A DNA stretch of 64,000 nt from Rhizobium sp. L43 (GCF_002531725.1 NZ_NWSQ01000013.1:150452-214451), one strand, 5' to 3'; shown: positions 51,334 through 60,419, counted from the stretch's first letter. A program made the numbers and translations. Notes: generated by a model from the letters alone, not told the origin.

Positions 51334-52929
51334 TTACTGGGTTTCTACCTTGGTCACGTTCTCGAGACGCGTCAGCTGTGAGGGATGCCCGATATATCCC
51401 TGCACCTTGCTGTTGAGGACGATCGGCTCGAAGCGCTCGAACAGCGGCAGCACTGCCGGCTTCTGTTCCACGAACATTTTCTGCATCTGAACGTAGAGTT
51501 CGCCGCGCTTCTTGGCGTCCGGCTCCATCGATGCCTTCGCCGTCAGGGCCGTCAGTTCGGGAATGTCCCAGGCCGAGCGCCAGACGAAGTTGCCGGCATT
51601 GTTGGCTTCCTTCGAGTTATCAGGATTGGAGGAAAACTGCTCCATCGAGCCGAGTACGTTCGGCATGTAGGCGCTGGTCTGCGGGATCAGCAGATCGAAA
51701 TCCCGGGCGCGATGGGCGGCAATGATTTCCGAGCCGTTGCCCTGCTGGATGTCGATCTTGATGCCGACCTGGGCAAGCGATGCCTGGATGGCGGTGGCAA
51801 GATCGATACGCGGCGTCTGCGCAATGGTCTTCAGCGTCAGCGAGAAGCCGTCCTTGAAACCGGCCTCGCTCAGCAGCTGCTTGGATTTCTCGACGTCGAG
51901 ATGCCAATCGGGATTCGCAATCGCATATTCGAAATTCTCCGGAACGGGAACGTTTCTCGCCCGCCCATAAGGCCCCATGATCGTCTTCTCGATGCCCTTG
52001 TAATCGATGCCGTAGGCAATGGCCTCTCGGACCTTGGGATTGGAGAGGTACTGGTTGCCGGCATTCATCGACAGCACATAGAAGCCGCCTGTCGGAATGC
52101 GCTGGATGGCAAAGCCCTGCTTGGCCTGGAACGTCGCGAGATCGGATGCCGTCAGGGCGCTGGCAATATCGATATCGCCGCGCTCCAGCATCAGCCGCTC
52201 GACCTGGCTTTCAGGCACATGGCGGACGATGACGCGCTTCATCTTCGGCGCGCCGGTCATATAGCCCTTGTTGGCATCGAGAATGACCAGCTCATTCGGA
52301 GACCAGCGATTGAGGGTGAACGGACCGGAGCCGGCCGAATGCGTCCGCATCCAGGCGTTTCCGTAGTCATTGTCGACGGCGTGTTTCTCGACCTCGACGC
52401 TGTCGACCACGCTGGTGGTGGTCGTCGTCAGCCGGTAGAGCAGAAGCTCTGCCGTCACCTGGTCGGAGAGATCGATCCGCACCGTCTGGTCGTCGACCAC
52501 TGTCACGAGCTTTTCGACATTGTTCTTGTCGTAGCCGACGCGCTTGAGGTTGGCGGCGGCAGCCTGATCCATCTTCAGGAGCCGGGCCAGCGAATAGACC
52601 ACGTCCTTCGAGGTGACCGGGTTGCCGGAGGCGAAATTGGCCTTGCGCAGCGTGAATGTGATGCCCTTGTCGTCAATTTTCCAGCTTTCCGCCAGCTGCG
52701 GAAGGATCTTGCCATCCGCCGTGCTGGCGACCAGCCGGTCGTAAAGGTTCGACATGATCTCGACCGCTTTACCTTCGGTCGCCTGCTGCGGATCGAGGGA
52801 CAAAACCTGCGCCAGCGATGTGCCCACAACCAGCTGGTCCTGCGGCGTCGCAGCCTGCAGCTGCGGTGCTGCGATCGTCAGGGCGCCGATGACGGCGCCG
52901 ACGAATAAGCCCTTAGAAAAATGCTTCAT
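51334..52929 (-). CDS. peptide-type (SBP_bac_5) ABC transporter substrate-binding protein
   Basis: A 531-residue periplasmic binding protein of the DppA/OppA family. The start used is the ATG giving MKHFSKGLFVGAVIGALTIAAP, a signal peptide; an upstream GTG/ATG frame to 52962 is less likely. The mature protein has the family stretch VLSLDPQQATEGKAVEIMSNLYDRL and NPKVREAIAYGIDYKGI. Members of this family also carry non-peptide ligands, including sugar acids and oligosaccharides. Its gene neighbours include uxuA- and kdgD-like genes under a related operator, so a uronate-containing ligand is a real alternative to peptides. Confidence 0.92.
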   Translation of the reverse strand: MKHFSKGLFVGAVIGALTIAAPQLQAATPQDQLVVGTSLAQVLSLDPQQATEGKAVEIMSNLYDRLVASTADGKILPQLAESWKIDDKGITFTLRKANFASGNPVTSKDVVYSLARLLKMDQAAAANLKRVGYDKNNVEKLVTVVDDQTVRIDLSDQVTAELLLYRLTTTTTSVVDSVEVEKHAVDNDYGNAWMRTHSAGSGPFTLNRWSPNELVILDANKGYMTGAPKMKRVIVRHVPESQVERLMLERGDIDIASALTASDLATFQAKQGFAIQRIPTGGFYVLSMNAGNQYLSNPKVREAIAYGIDYKGIEKTIMGPYGRARNVPVPENFEYAIANPDWHLDVEKSKQLLSEAGFKDGFSLTLKTIAQTPRIDLATAIQASLAQVGIKIDIQQGNGSEIIAAHRARDFDLLIPQTSAYMPNVLGSMEQFSSNPDNSKEANNAGNFVWRSAWDIPELTALTAKASMEPDAKKRGELYVQMQKMFVEQKPAVLPLFERFEPIVLNSKVQGYIGHPSQLTRLENVTKVETQ

Positions 52930-52957
52930 TGTCAGTCCTCCCTGGATTACTATAAGA

Positions 52958-52970
52958 GACATATTATGTC
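52958..52970. promoter_or_regulatory. candidate GntR operator upstream of the peptide-type importer
   Basis: GACATATTATGTC is a 13-bp palindrome with half-sites GACAT and ATGTC. It lies 29 bp upstream of the importer start and on the divergent side of the GntR gene. The 12-mer CATATTATGTCA occurs here and again within the region just before the uxuA-like gene. A second ATGTC-like half-site (GTATGTCG) lies close by. Binding by the adjacent GntR regulator is inferred. Confidence 0.6.
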
Positions 52971-53059
52971 ACCCGTATGTCGTATTATGATTTAACGAAA
53001 TCGAATATGATTTGCAAGAGCCGAACGGAAGACGTGATGCAGAGGAATGGGGAACGGAC

Positions 53060-53770
53060 ATGACGACACTCAGCCGCGGTCGGCAAAGACTGGCACAGCA
53101 GGTCATCGATCAGCTGCGGGCGCAAATCGAAACGGGGAAACTGCGTGTCGGCGACCAACTGCCGACCGAGCCGCAGCTGGAAGCGACCTTCGGCGTCAGC
53201 CGCACCGTGGTGCGCGAAGCAATTGCCGATCTGAGATCGGCGGGCTTCGTCAAACCGATCCAGGGCAAAGGGGTCTTTGTCGCGGACCCGAAGGTTCATT
53301 CGGTCCTGTCGTTGACGCCAGTGGAAATCAAAAGCATCCCGGAAACCTTGGAATTGCTGGAGTTTCGCATGGCGGCCGAGGGTGAAGCGGCAGCAATCGC
53401 CGCCTATCGCCGCACCGCCGAGCAGGAGGCGGCGATCCGCGAGGCCAATCGCAGAATGGCGCAACTGATTGAGGCCGGACAGCAGACGGTGGAAGCAGAT
53501 TACGCCTTCCACATGGCGATTGCCGCCGCCACCAACAACCGATTCTATGTCGACGTTCTCCGCCATTTCGGCCCCAAGGCCATTCCCCGCGGCCAGTTTC
53601 CGACCCTGCCTGAGGCCAATGACCGGGACTATCTGCAAAAGGTCTATGCCGAACATGTGGAAATCCTGTCGGCGATCGCCGACCAGGACCCGGAACGCGC
53701 CCGCCAAGCGATGCGGGCACATATGATGGCCAGCCAACGGCGTTACCGGATGCTAGCCGAGCAGCAATAG
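53060..53770 (+). CDS. GntR-family transcriptional regulator (FadR/FCD subfamily)
   Basis: A 236-residue regulator starting MTTLSRGRQRLAQQVIDQLR; the longer frame from 53012 lacks a good start. The winged helix (about residues 10-75) contains LEATFGVSRTVVREAIADLRSAG. The FCD domain (about 90-225) has EFRMAAEGEAAAIA, DYAFHMAIAAATNN and EHVEILSAIADQDPERAR, with conserved histidines for a metal site. It stands between the importer operon (divergent) and the uxuA-kdgD pair (downstream, same strand). Palindromes in both control regions suggest that it regulates both. Confidence 0.92.
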   Translation: MTTLSRGRQRLAQQVIDQLRAQIETGKLRVGDQLPTEPQLEATFGVSRTVVREAIADLRSAGFVKPIQGKGVFVADPKVHSVLSLTPVEIKSIPETLELLEFRMAAEGEAAAIAAYRRTAEQEAAIREANRRMAQLIEAGQQTVEADYAFHMAIAAATNNRFYVDVLRHFGPKAIPRGQFPTLPEANDRDYLQKVYAEHVEILSAIADQDPERARQAMRAHMMASQRRYRMLAEQQ

Positions 53771-53797
53771 GGCTCGACTCTCTCCAAAATTCATATT

Positions 53798-53811
53798 ATG
53801 TCATATGACAT
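53798..53811. promoter_or_regulatory. candidate GntR operator upstream of the uxuA-like gene
   Basis: ATGTCATATGACAT is a perfect 14-bp palindrome 24 bp upstream of the uxuA-like start. It overlaps CATATTATGTCA, the same 12-mer found in the operator of the peptide-type importer. The half-sites ATGTC and GACAT are shared between the two sites. Confidence 0.65.
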
Positions 53812-53835
53812 TGTTGAATTTGGAAAGAGACTCAA

Positions 53836-54810
53836 ATGTATCTGGGAACACAGGTCGCTGCGCGGGATGACGACGATTATCGCATCTTCGCGCAACTGGG
53901 TGTGAAACATATCAACGCCGACCCGCCGGGAAAACCGAGCAGCTGGACGCTTTCCGACCTCGAGCGCCATCGCGACAAGGTCGAAAGCTTCGGCCTGATC
54001 CTCGACATGATCCAGCTGCCGCTGCCCTCGCAGCCGATCGAGAAGGCATCCTATCCCGATATACTGCTCGCCGGCCCCGAGCGCGACCGGCAGATCGACG
54101 CCGTCTGCAAGCTGATCGAGAATGCGGCGGCGGCCGGCATTCCGGCCGTCAAATACAATCTCAATCTGATTGGCATTCCCCGCACGCCGGATGAACCGGG
54201 GCGCGGCGGCTCGCTGAATGCCAGCTTCCGCTGGGACAAGACGGATCAGCAAGCCGAGCCCGGTCTTGCCGGCGTGCTCTCCGAAGACGACAATTGGGAG
54301 CGGATCGACTATTTCCTCGAGCGCGTCGTTCCGGTCGCCGCAAGCAACCGCGTCCGGCTCGCCTGCCATCCGCACGATCCCTATACGCCGCCCGGCTATC
54401 GCGGCGTCACGCGGGTGCTCGGCACCGTGGAAGGCCTGAAGAAGTTCGTGCTGATGCGCGAAAACCCCTATCACGGCCTCAATTTCTGCCAGGGCTCGAT
54501 CGGCGAGATGCTCGAAAATCCCGGCAAGGAGATCGACGATGTCATTCGCTGGTTCGGCGAGCGCGGCAAGATCTTCAATGTTCACTTCCGCAACATTCGC
54601 GGCGGCAAGCTTTCCTTCATGGAGACGTTCCCCGAGGAAGGCGACATGGACATGGTCCGCTCGGCCAGGATCTACAAGGAGGTGGGCTTCAAATACATGC
54701 TGATGCCCGACCATGTACCGACGGTCAGCGGCAAGGATCCAACCGCCACCGCATTTGCCTTCTGCTACGGCTATATCGCCGCCCTTCTGCAGGTGCTGGA
54801 AAGCGCCTGA
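53836..54810 (+). CDS. uxuA: mannonate dehydratase-like protein (UxuA family)
   Basis: A 324-residue protein of the UxuA/mannonate dehydratase family, which converts D-mannonate to 2-keto-3-deoxygluconate in glucuronate breakdown. It is shorter than E. coli UxuA (about 394). Conserved metal and active-site stretches are seen as RLACHPHDPYTPPGY, GLNFCQGSIGEM, KIFNVHFRNIRGG and LMPDHVPTV, the His, Cys and Asp positions of the family. The start follows a GAAAGAG ribosome site. It is followed 32 bp later by kdgD. Whether the substrate is mannonate or a related sugar acid is uncertain. Confidence 0.85.
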   Translation: MYLGTQVAARDDDDYRIFAQLGVKHINADPPGKPSSWTLSDLERHRDKVESFGLILDMIQLPLPSQPIEKASYPDILLAGPERDRQIDAVCKLIENAAAAGIPAVKYNLNLIGIPRTPDEPGRGGSLNASFRWDKTDQQAEPGLAGVLSEDDNWERIDYFLERVVPVAASNRVRLACHPHDPYTPPGYRGVTRVLGTVEGLKKFVLMRENPYHGLNFCQGSIGEMLENPGKEIDDVIRWFGERGKIFNVHFRNIRGGKLSFMETFPEEGDMDMVRSARIYKEVGFKYMLMPDHVPTVSGKDPTATAFAFCYGYIAALLQVLESA

Positions 54811-54842
54811 CACGGTCTTCAACACGTAGAGAATAGGACTTC

Positions 54843-55769
54843 ATGATGAACCCGATTGAACTGAAGAAGGCCGTTGGTAGTGGTCTCCTCTCGTTTCCGG
54901 TCACGCATTTCGACGATCAGCTCAAATTCGACGAAGCGAAGTATCGCCGCCATGTCGAGTGGCTTGCCGGTTATGACGCCGCCGCGCTGTTCGCCGCCGG
55001 CGGCACCGGGGAGTTCTTCTCCCTCAATCCGAGTGAGATTCCGCAGGTCGTCCGGGCCGCCAAGGCGTCGGCCGGCAAGACGCCGATCATCTCGGGAACC
55101 GGCTACGGCACGTCGCTTGCCATCGAGATCGCACAGGCGGCCGAGAAGGCCGGCGCGGACGGACTATTGCTGCTGCCGCCCTATCTGATGCTTGCCGAGC
55201 AGGCCGGGTTGATCGCCCATGTCAAGGCGGTCTGCCAATCGGTCGGCATCGGCGTCATCGTCTATAACCGCGACAACGCCATTCTTTCGGCCGAGAGCAT
55301 CGCGCGCCTGGCGGAGGAATGCCCGAACCTGATCGGCTTCAAGGACGGCGTCGGCGATGTCGACAAGGTCATCGAGATCACCACCCAACTCGGCGACCGT
55401 CTCGTCTATGTCGGCGGCATGCCGACCCATGAGGTCTATGCCCAGGCCTATTTCGCCGCCGGCGTGACGACCTATTCCTCGGCCGTCTTCAACTTCGTCC
55501 CGGCGCTCGCCCAGCGCTTTTATGGCGCCTTGCGCACCGGCGATCAGGCGACTGTCAATGAGATCCTGAAGAGCTTCTTCTTCCCGTTCGTCGCCTTGCG
55601 CAACCGCAAGAAGGGCTACGCCGTCTCGATCATCAAGGCCGGGCTTCAGGTTCTCGGGCAGAATCCGGGACCGGTGCGGCCGCCTCTGACGGATCTTACC
55701 CAGGACGAGCTGGCGCTCTTGGACAAGATCGTCCAGGCCAACGGCGTCTCGCGGATCGCGGCGGAGTAA
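54843..55769 (+). CDS. kdgD: 5-dehydro-4-deoxyglucarate dehydratase
   Basis: A 308-residue TIM-barrel lyase of the DapA superfamily, KdgD branch. It dehydrates and decarboxylates 5-keto-4-deoxy-glucarate to 2,5-dioxopentanoate on the aldarate route that feeds 2-oxoglutarate. The Schiff-base lysine is in NLIGFKDGVGDVD, the catalytic tyrosine in IGVIVYNRDNA, and GGTGEFFSL is the substrate loop. The N-terminal GSGLLSFPVTHFD is typical of KdgD. It follows the uxuA-like gene and, with it and the importer, forms a plausible uronate/aldarate catabolic unit. Confidence 0.93.
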   Translation: MMNPIELKKAVGSGLLSFPVTHFDDQLKFDEAKYRRHVEWLAGYDAAALFAAGGTGEFFSLNPSEIPQVVRAAKASAGKTPIISGTGYGTSLAIEIAQAAEKAGADGLLLLPPYLMLAEQAGLIAHVKAVCQSVGIGVIVYNRDNAILSAESIARLAEECPNLIGFKDGVGDVDKVIEITTQLGDRLVYVGGMPTHEVYAQAYFAAGVTTYSSAVFNFVPALAQRFYGALRTGDQATVNEILKSFFFPFVALRNRKKGYAVSIIKAGLQVLGQNPGPVRPPLTDLTQDELALLDKIVQANGVSRIAAE

Positions 55770-55782
55770 TACGATTGGAGAT

Positions 55783-55835
55783 GAAGGACGGGCCTCAACC
55801 CGTCCTTCGGCGCCCCGTAAACGGGGCGAAGGAAC
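55783..55835. repeat. mosaic repeat with hairpin after kdgD
   Basis: GAAGGACGGG (55783-55792) and CCCGTCCTTC (55799-55808) form a perfect 10-bp stem with loop CCTCAA, starting 14 bp after the kdgD stop. It is followed by GCCCCGTAAACGGGGC, a second hairpin. The same module occurs diverged at 47696-47752 and 63665-63716. It probably also ends the kdgD transcript. Confidence 0.7.
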
Positions 55836-55864
55836 ATGCCGCAGCGTCTCGTTTCCCTCTTCTC

Positions 55865-55894
55865 CCCAGCGGGGAGAAGGTGCCCGTAGGGCGG
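55865..55894. repeat. RIME-like module, inverted partner of 63935-63964
   Basis: The 30-base segment beginning CCCAGCGGGGAGAAGG is repeated in reverse complement at 63935-63964, with an exact match over the 30 positions. It lies in the 388-bp gap between kdgD and the second CUT1 operon, which contains no convincing gene. Confidence 0.75.
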
Positions 55895-55972
55895 CCGGCG
55901 ACGCCGGTCTGCCCATGCGGATTCCGACCGCGCTATCGTCGGTATGCCAGAATAAGTTATGGGTGAAGGATG

Positions 55973-56037
55973 TGCCGTGTGGCCCCCTCATCCGCCTGCC
56001 GGCACCTTCTCCCCGAGGGGAGAAGAGATTATGCCGC
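55973..56037. repeat. RIME-like module, inverted partner of 63754-63818
   Basis: A 65-base element beginning TGCCGTGTGGCCCCC and ending with TTATGCCGC matches the reverse complement of 63754-63818 at 64 of 65 positions by eye. It contains the hairpin CTTCTCCCCGAGGGGAGAAG. It lies at the left edge of the second CUT1/ROK/ThuA cluster. The rest of the gap to 56157 shows no gene. Confidence 0.85.
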
Positions 56038-56157
56038 GCACTTTCCGCTCCCCCGCTCACCTCTCATAGGGCGCGTCTACGGAAGACCGGTCGAGACAAG
56101 TCGACTCCGGTTTGGTTTAGAGTGGAAGGCAGCAGCTGACAATAAACGCCGTCCCAC

Positions 56158-57231
56158 CTACAACGCCACACCGGTGCCGCGGTCGAAGACATGCACCTGA
56201 TCGCTCCCGATACTCGCCTCGAACATCGCGCCATAGCGGGCGGGATATTCGCCGTCGACGATGGCGGTCACCTGCTGGCCGGCGAGGTCGAAGACGACAT
56301 GGGTCTGGGCGCCGGTGGGTTCCACCAGCATCGTCCGGCCGGCGAGCGGTGTGCCGGCTGACAGGCCGGGAACGAGATGTTCGGGGCGCAGGCCGATGGT
56401 GATGGCCTGGCCGGGCTTGACCTTGCGGTCGGGCGCGATGCGGATCGCCGTGCCGTCACTGAGACGAGCAGCAGGCCCACCATTTTCGCCGTCGACCGTG
56501 CCGTCGAGCATGTTCATCGCCGGTGATCCGATGAAGGCGGCGACGAAGAGATTGGCGGGTTTCCTGTAGAGTTCGAGCGGCGTGCCCTGCTGCTCCACCC
56601 TGCCCTGATTGAGCACGACGATGCGGTCGGCGAGCGTCATCGCTTCGATCTGATCATGGGTGACATAGATCGAGGTCGTCCGGACCTTCTGGTGCAGCGT
56701 CTTGATTTCCGAGCGCATCTGCACGCGCAGCTTGGCATCGAGGTTGGAGAGCGGCTCGTCGAACAGGAAGACGGCGGGATTGCGCACGACGGCGCGGCCC
56801 ATGGCGACGCGCTGGCGCTGGCCGCCGGAAAGCTGGGCCGGCTTGCGGTCGAGCAGCTGGGCGAGATCCAGCATGCGGGCGGCCTCCGCCACGCGGAGCT
56901 CGATCTGAGGTTTGGCGACGCCGGCGAGCTTCAGATTGAAGCCCATGTTTTCCGCCACGGTCATGTGCGGATAGAGCGCATAGGATTGGAAGACCATGGC
57001 GATGTTGCGTTCGCGCGGCGTCATAGCGTTGACGACCTTGCCGCCGATGGCGATCTCGCCATCGGTAATCTCCTCGAGGCCGGCGATCATCCGCAGCAGC
57101 GTCGATTTTCCGCAGCCGGACGGGCCGACGAGGGCGACGAATTCGCCATCGTCGATATGAAGCGAGATGCCGTGGATGACATCGACGGCGCCATAGGTCT
57201 TGCTGATATCGGTGAGTTGAACGGATGCCAT
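56158..57231 (-). CDS. CUT1 sugar ABC transporter ATP-binding protein (UgpC/MalK type)
   Basis: A 357-residue ATPase of the MalK/UgpC group. Walker A is GPSGCGKSTLLRMIAG, the signature LSGGQRQRVAMGRAVV, Walker B VFLFDEPLSNLDAKLR and the H-loop VTHDQIEAMT. The regulatory C-terminal domain with ITIGLRPEHLVPG is present. It is the last gene of the operon that starts at 60419, next to the repeat-filled gap on its left. Sequence is similar to the 39-40 kb ATPase but clearly a separate copy. Confidence 0.95.
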   Translation of the reverse strand: MASVQLTDISKTYGAVDVIHGISLHIDDGEFVALVGPSGCGKSTLLRMIAGLEEITDGEIAIGGKVVNAMTPRERNIAMVFQSYALYPHMTVAENMGFNLKLAGVAKPQIELRVAEAARMLDLAQLLDRKPAQLSGGQRQRVAMGRAVVRNPAVFLFDEPLSNLDAKLRVQMRSEIKTLHQKVRTTSIYVTHDQIEAMTLADRIVVLNQGRVEQQGTPLELYRKPANLFVAAFIGSPAMNMLDGTVDGENGGPAARLSDGTAIRIAPDRKVKPGQAITIGLRPEHLVPGLSAGTPLAGRTMLVEPTGAQTHVVFDLAGQQVTAIVDGEYPARYGAMFEASIGSDQVHVFDRGTGVAL

Positions 57232-57253
57232 GATGGTACTCCAATGGTTCGGC

Positions 57254-58102
57254 TCAGGACTTCACGGCGCCGGCGGTCAGACCGGCGATGATGTGTCTCT
57301 GGGCGACGAAAAAGACGATGATGGTGGGAAGAATGGTCAGCGTGATGAAGGCCAGCACCAGCTGCCACTCCGTGCCGTATTCGCCGCGATAGACCATGAT
57401 GCCGAGCGGCCAGGGATATTTCGATTCCGAGTTCAGCATGATCAGCGGCAGGATGTAGCTGTTCCAGCTGCCGACGAAGGAGATGATGCTTACGGTGGCG
57501 ACGATCGGCCGGGAAAGCGGCAGCGAGATATGCCAGAAGAAGCGGAGATAACCGCAACCGTCGACAAAGGCCGCCTGAAACAATTCTTCCGGAAGATTGC
57601 GGAAATAATTCCGAAACAGCAGGATGCTCATGCCGAGGCCGAAGGCCACCTGCGGCAGCACCACGCCCCAATAGGTATCGAGCAGGCCGAGATCGCGGAT
57701 GCGGATGAAGAGCGGCAGGATCGCAGTCGCCGCCGGAAACATCAGGCCGAGCAGGAAATAATTGAGCAGGAACGACGATCCGAAAAACCGGACATGGGCA
57801 AAGGCGAAAGCCGCCATGGACGATACGATCAGCGTCAGGAGGACGGTGAGCGAGGCGATCACCAGCGAATTACCGATCTGCAGCCAGTAGCGTTCACCGA
57901 AGAGAATATCGGTATAGTTCGCCCATTGCCATTCCGTCGGTAGGCCGAAGGGATTGGTGCGCAGGTCGCCCAACGTCTTGAAGCCGCCGAGCGCCGTCGT
58001 CAGCAGCGGCACGAGCACGATCGCGGCAATCAGGCTCAGCGACACGTAGAGATAGACGCGTGTCGACGTTCTCATGCGGATGGAAGAGCTCATATCAGTC
58101 AT
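57254..58102 (-). CDS. CUT1 sugar ABC transporter permease (MalG type)
   Basis: A 282-residue permease with six predicted helices. The N-terminal helix is near residues 16-38 (YLYVSLSLIAAIVLVPLLTTALG). The EAA motif reads FQAAFVDGCGYLRFFWHISLPLSRPI. The C-terminus ends in QRHIIAGLTAGAVKS, the usual MalG ending. The start overlaps the stop of the MalF-type permease by eight bases. Confidence 0.93.
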   Translation of the reverse strand: MTDMSSSIRMRTSTRVYLYVSLSLIAAIVLVPLLTTALGGFKTLGDLRTNPFGLPTEWQWANYTDILFGERYWLQIGNSLVIASLTVLLTLIVSSMAAFAFAHVRFFGSSFLLNYFLLGLMFPAATAILPLFIRIRDLGLLDTYWGVVLPQVAFGLGMSILLFRNYFRNLPEELFQAAFVDGCGYLRFFWHISLPLSRPIVATVSIISFVGSWNSYILPLIMLNSESKYPWPLGIMVYRGEYGTEWQLVLAFITLTILPTIIVFFVAQRHIIAGLTAGAVKS

Positions 58103-59033
58103 GGCGCATGAAGATCCTTTTGTAACCGAAGGCGAGCGTCACGCAGATGATGAAGAGCACCACGCCGACGGCGCTGCCGAGGCCGACCTGCATGCGCATG
58201 ACGCCGTAGGTATAGAGGAAGGTGACCATCGTCTGGGTGGAGTTGGACGGCCCGCCGCCCGTCAGCGGCATGATCATGTCGAACAGCTGCAGCGAACCGA
58301 CGACGGCAAAGAAGATCGAAAGACGCAAGGTCGAGCCGAGCAGCGGCAGCGTGACGTAACGGAATTTCTGCCAGCCGGTGGCGCCGTCGATTTCGGCGGC
58401 CTCCAGCACGCTTTTGTCGACGGATTGCAGGCCGGCGATGAACAGCATCATGTGGAAGCCGAAATATTTCCAGACGATGACCCCGAGCACGGCATAGATC
58501 GCCACGTCCTTATCGGCGAGCACGTAAGGATTGGCGAAGCCGAAGAAGTTGGATACGGCGGCAAACAGGCCGTAATCGCCATCATAGACGAAGCGCCAGA
58601 TCAGGCCGGCGGCGACATCCGCCAGCACATAGGGCAGGAAGAAGATCAGCCGGTAGCCGACGACGCCCGGAATGCGGTGCGCCAGCATCGTCGCCAGCCA
58701 GATGGCGAGCGGCACCTGGATGCAGATCGAGATGACGATGATCAGGCCGTTATTCACCAGCGCCTGCGTGAACGCCGCATTTCGGAACAGAACCTGGAAA
58801 TTGCGCAGCGCAATGAACTCGGTCGGCGTGCCGTAACCATTCCACTTGTAGAGGCTGTACCAGGCCGCCTCGCCCATCGGCATGATGACGAAGAGGGTGA
58901 AGAGCAGCAGCGCCGGCGGCAGAAAGATCAACAGCACCGTCAGCCGGTCATGCGCGACCGAGCTCCTGCTGTTTGCGGCTTTTCTTGCCGGCCTTGCGGC
59001 CGTCGTTATCGATGGGACTGAGATATTGGCCAT
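58095..59033 (-). CDS. CUT1 sugar ABC transporter permease (MalF type)
   Basis: A 312-residue permease. The N-terminal cytosolic tail is about 30 residues, then LTVLLIFLPPALLLFTLFVIMP. The EAA loop is LEAAEIDGATGWQKFRYVTLPLLGSTL, followed by MIMPLTGGGPSNSTQTMVTFLY, the canonical GGP region. It lies 81 bp after the binding-protein gene. Confidence 0.93.
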   Translation of the reverse strand: MANISVPSITTAARPARKAANSRSSVAHDRLTVLLIFLPPALLLFTLFVIMPMGEAAWYSLYKWNGYGTPTEFIALRNFQVLFRNAAFTQALVNNGLIIVISICIQVPLAIWLATMLAHRIPGVVGYRLIFFLPYVLADVAAGLIWRFVYDGDYGLFAAVSNFFGFANPYVLADKDVAIYAVLGVIVWKYFGFHMMLFIAGLQSVDKSVLEAAEIDGATGWQKFRYVTLPLLGSTLRLSIFFAVVGSLQLFDMIMPLTGGGPSNSTQTMVTFLYTYGVMRMQVGLGSAVGVVLFIICVTLAFGYKRIFMRHD

Positions 59034-59114
59034 GGTTCCTGCTTTCGCATCTCGTCGGCAGCAATCCCGGCGCCCGCTTTCAGCAGGAGCGCCGGGGGAA
59101 TCTGCAGGCGCTGG

Positions 59115-60419
59115 TTATTGTTCCAGCTCGAAAGCGTCCTGGATCATCTGGGCGCCGTCCTTGGAATTCATCTGACCGGAGACGATTTCCACCGACACGT
59201 CGTTGACGACACGGCCGACCGCAGCACCCAGATCCTGGTCGAAATAGTTCTGATGCCAGGTCGAGGCGGCGAGCTGTTTTGCCGACTCGGCAAGCAGCGG
59301 GTTGGTGACCCCGTCACCGGCGCCGACGGCCACGGGCAGAAGCATACCGGCCTTGGCCATCGCCCGCTCATTGTCAGCACTCGTCAGGAAAGCCAGGAAA
59401 TCGATCGCTTCTTTGGAGGCCTTCTTGGTGACGGCCCAGCCATTCAGACCGCCGAGCGTATCCGTCGGCTTGCCGGCGCCGCCATCGACCGCCGGGAAGG
59501 CGAAACGGCCGATATTGTCAGCTGCGAGACCCTTGCCGTCACCGGCATTCTTGCGCTGGTTGGCCTCGGTATTTTCAAAGCCGAGGATGATTGCAGCCTT
59601 GCCGTCACCGAAAACGCCGAGCGCCTGCGGCCAGGTCGAGCCGAGATAGCCGGGCTGGAACGGTTCGAGCTTTCCGAGTTCGGCAAGATCGTCGCCGGCC
59701 TTGATGATCGCCGGATCGAGGAAACCTTCGCCCTGCCCGGTCTTTGCCGCTTCGAAGACCTTTTGGCCGCCTTCGCGCATGACGAGATAGCTCCAGTAGA
59801 AGTGGATCGGCCACTTCTCACCGCCGCCGCCGGCGATCGGCACGATGCCGGCCGCCTTGATCTTCTTGACCGTGCCGAGAAAATCAGCCCAGTTCTTGAT
59901 GTCCTCGGCCTTGACGCCTGCCTTGGCGAACAGTTCCTTGTTGTAGAAGAAGCTGACCAGACCGACCTTGTAGGGAATGGCCCAGGTCTTGTTGTCGAAT
60001 GTCAGGCCGCTGACCGACGCCGGGCTATAGGCGCTGCGCAGCTTGCCGCCATCGGCATCGAGGGCTGCCGTCACATCCTGGAGCGCGCCGGTCTCGGACT
60101 GCTGCTTCAGGACGCCGCCGCCCCAGCTGAAGAAGAAATCCGGCACATCATCGGACTGCAGCAGCGTGGGAAGCTTGGCCTTGAAGGCCTCGTTTTCGAG
60201 AAACTGCATCTGGATGTCGACGTCAGGATGCTGGGCTTCGTATTTCTTGACGATGTCTTCCCAGGCCGCGACGTATTTCGGGTCGAGCTCGAGATGCAGC
60301 CACTTGACGACAGTCGTCGCCGAGGCGGCGCCTGCCCCGGCCAGCAGCATACCGGCTGCCGCGGCCATGGATGCGATACGCCTGCCGCCGAGAGCGGCGC
60401 TCTTCAACATAAAATTCAT
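59115..60419 (-). CDS. CUT1 sugar ABC transporter substrate-binding protein
   Basis: A 434-residue periplasmic binding protein of the SBP_bac_1 family. The start has a strong GGGAGG ribosome site and the signal peptide runs to about residue 34 (MLLAGAGAASATT). The mature start VVKWLHLELDPKYVAAWEDIVKKYE and the segment LLQSDDVPDFFFSWGGGVLKQQSE are typical of oligosaccharide binders. It is the first gene of the operon, facing the ROK regulator. With the oxidoreductase and ThuA-like genes it resembles the thu trehalose/maltose system, so a disaccharide ligand is likely. Confidence 0.94.
   Translation of the reverse strand: MNFMLKSAALGGRRIASMAAAAGMLLAGAGAASATTVVKWLHLELDPKYVAAWEDIVKKYEAQHPDVDIQMQFLENEAFKAKLPTLLQSDDVPDFFFSWGGGVLKQQSETGALQDVTAALDADGGKLRSAYSPASVSGLTFDNKTWAIPYKVGLVSFFYNKELFAKAGVKAEDIKNWADFLGTVKKIKAAGIVPIAGGGGEKWPIHFYWSYLVMREGGQKVFEAAKTGQGEGFLDPAIIKAGDDLAELGKLEPFQPGYLGSTWPQALGVFGDGKAAIILGFENTEANQRKNAGDGKGLAADNIGRFAFPAVDGGAGKPTDTLGGLNGWAVTKKASKEAIDFLAFLTSADNERAMAKAGMLLPVAVGAGDGVTNPLLAESAKQLAASTWHQNYFDQDLGAAVGRVVNDVSVEIVSGQMNSKDGAQMIQDAFELEQ

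Noticed and set aside
51385..52908. 507-codon plus-strand frame opposite the SBP_bac_5 gene
   Set aside because: It is a shadow of the binding-protein gene with no recognisable features.
55770..56157. Short plus-strand frames in the gap after kdgD
   Set aside because: They translate repeat modules and have no ribosome site or protein-like sequence.
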